From Acidimicrobiia bacterium (GTDB taxonomy: Bacteria > Actinomycetota > Acidimicrobiia > Spongiisociales > UBA5794), in contig JACDBE010000066.1 in the NCBI GenBank assembly GCA_013695075.1, positions 1 through 5,655 of the forward strand: 5,655 nt of DNA, written 5' to 3'. The notes under the pieces were generated by a model. That model worked only from the letters and a program-made list of their open reading frames with translations, was not told the origin of the DNA and did no database searches. Of this stretch, positions 5,436 through 5,655 are shown in pieces (within the stretch, counting starts at the first letter, position 1; every line of letters begins with the position of its first letter). The position numbers and the translations under genes were made by a program.

Positions 5436-5655
5436 CCAGCGCGTTGCGGAAGCCACCGACGTCTCCGGCGATGTGACGCTGGGGGCGGCCACCGCAGATG
5501 CGGCAGTCGGGGCCGGCCGCGAGGCCAACCTGTGGAACGACGCCTGGCGGCTACTGAGGCGGCGCCCGATGTTCGTCATTCCGGCGGTGCTGGTGGCGGT
5601 GTTGATCCTGGTGGCCGCCTTCCCCCAGATATTCGCCAGGGGCATCAACCCCCGG
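5428..5655 (+). CDS. DppC/OppC-type ABC transporter permease, 5' part only (runs off the window)
   Basis: An ATG at 5428 opens a frame that stays open to the right edge (76 codons seen). It overlaps the end of the preceding permease by 8 bases (ATGAGTGA), and GAGGA at 5417-5421 sits six bases upstream, so translational coupling is likely. After a loose Ala/Gly-rich tail (1-33) comes LWNDAWRLLRRRPMFV (35-50), the usual start of the OppC N-terminal domain, then the first membrane helix (about 48-66) and FPQIFARGINPR. The partner DppB-type gene just before it supports the call: the two would form the heterodimeric channel. The transport domain and EAA loop lie beyond the window, so completeness cannot be checked. 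Confidence 0.88.
   Translation, partial: MSDQRVAEATDVSGDVTLGAATADAAVGAGREANLWNDAWRLLRRRPMFVIPAVLVAVLILVAAFPQIFARGINPR

Noticed and set aside
2622..5648. A 1008-codon open frame on the minus strand covering the binding protein and the permease
   Set aside because: It lies antisense to two well-supported genes in GC-rich DNA, where third-position G/C bias removes stops from the opposite strand. Its translation is His/Arg/Gly/Val-rich and has no recognisable domain.

Overview
The window is GC-rich throughout, with a strong G/C preference at third codon positions. It reads as chromosomal DNA of a high-GC actinobacterium. The substrate-binding protein has a Thr/Ala/Pro-rich linker after its lipobox and a TTG start, and it resembles peptide-binding proteins of actinobacterial lineages. 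An Acidimicrobiia-like source is possible but is only a guess.

Layout. Positions 1-165 are non-coding, with repeated C4TC4/G4AG4 blocks that form hairpins and a possible G-quadruplex beyond the end of pspA. Positions 166-2332, minus strand, hold two genes in a probable operon: first a TPM-like secreted/membrane protein with one central membrane segment and a Gly-rich, Arg-ending tail, then a PspA/IM30 protein. This looks like an envelope-maintenance pair. Positions 2333-2612 are a divergent intergenic region. From 2613 to the right edge, plus strand, lies a peptide/nickel-type (Dpp/Opp) ABC importer operon: a lipoprotein substrate-binding protein, a strong 15-bp hairpin, a DppB/OppB-type permease, and the first 76 codons of a DppC/OppC-type permease that overlaps the gene before it by 8 nt.

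The most unusual item is the substrate-binding protein. Its SBP_bac_5 segments are all present but in rotated order. The part that normally follows the lipoprotein linker (the 'GEP-NL ... TWTITL..GWTFHNGDPVTADS ... GYEELN' block) sits at the C-terminus. The part that normally comes second and runs to the C-terminus (from 'GLTKVDDLTFTVEL' to 'GYSAV') follows the lipobox directly. This looks like a natural circular permutation. The joint at the old termini lies on a 14-bp in-frame repeat of sequence found just after the lipobox, which hints at how it arose.

In working order, the importer would use the lipoprotein to capture an oligopeptide or similar solute at the outer face of the membrane and deliver it to the DppB/DppC channel. 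The ATPase genes are presumably beyond the right edge. The hairpin between the binding-protein and permease genes would favour excess production of the binding protein. The PspA/TPM pair is transcribed away from the importer and appears functionally separate.
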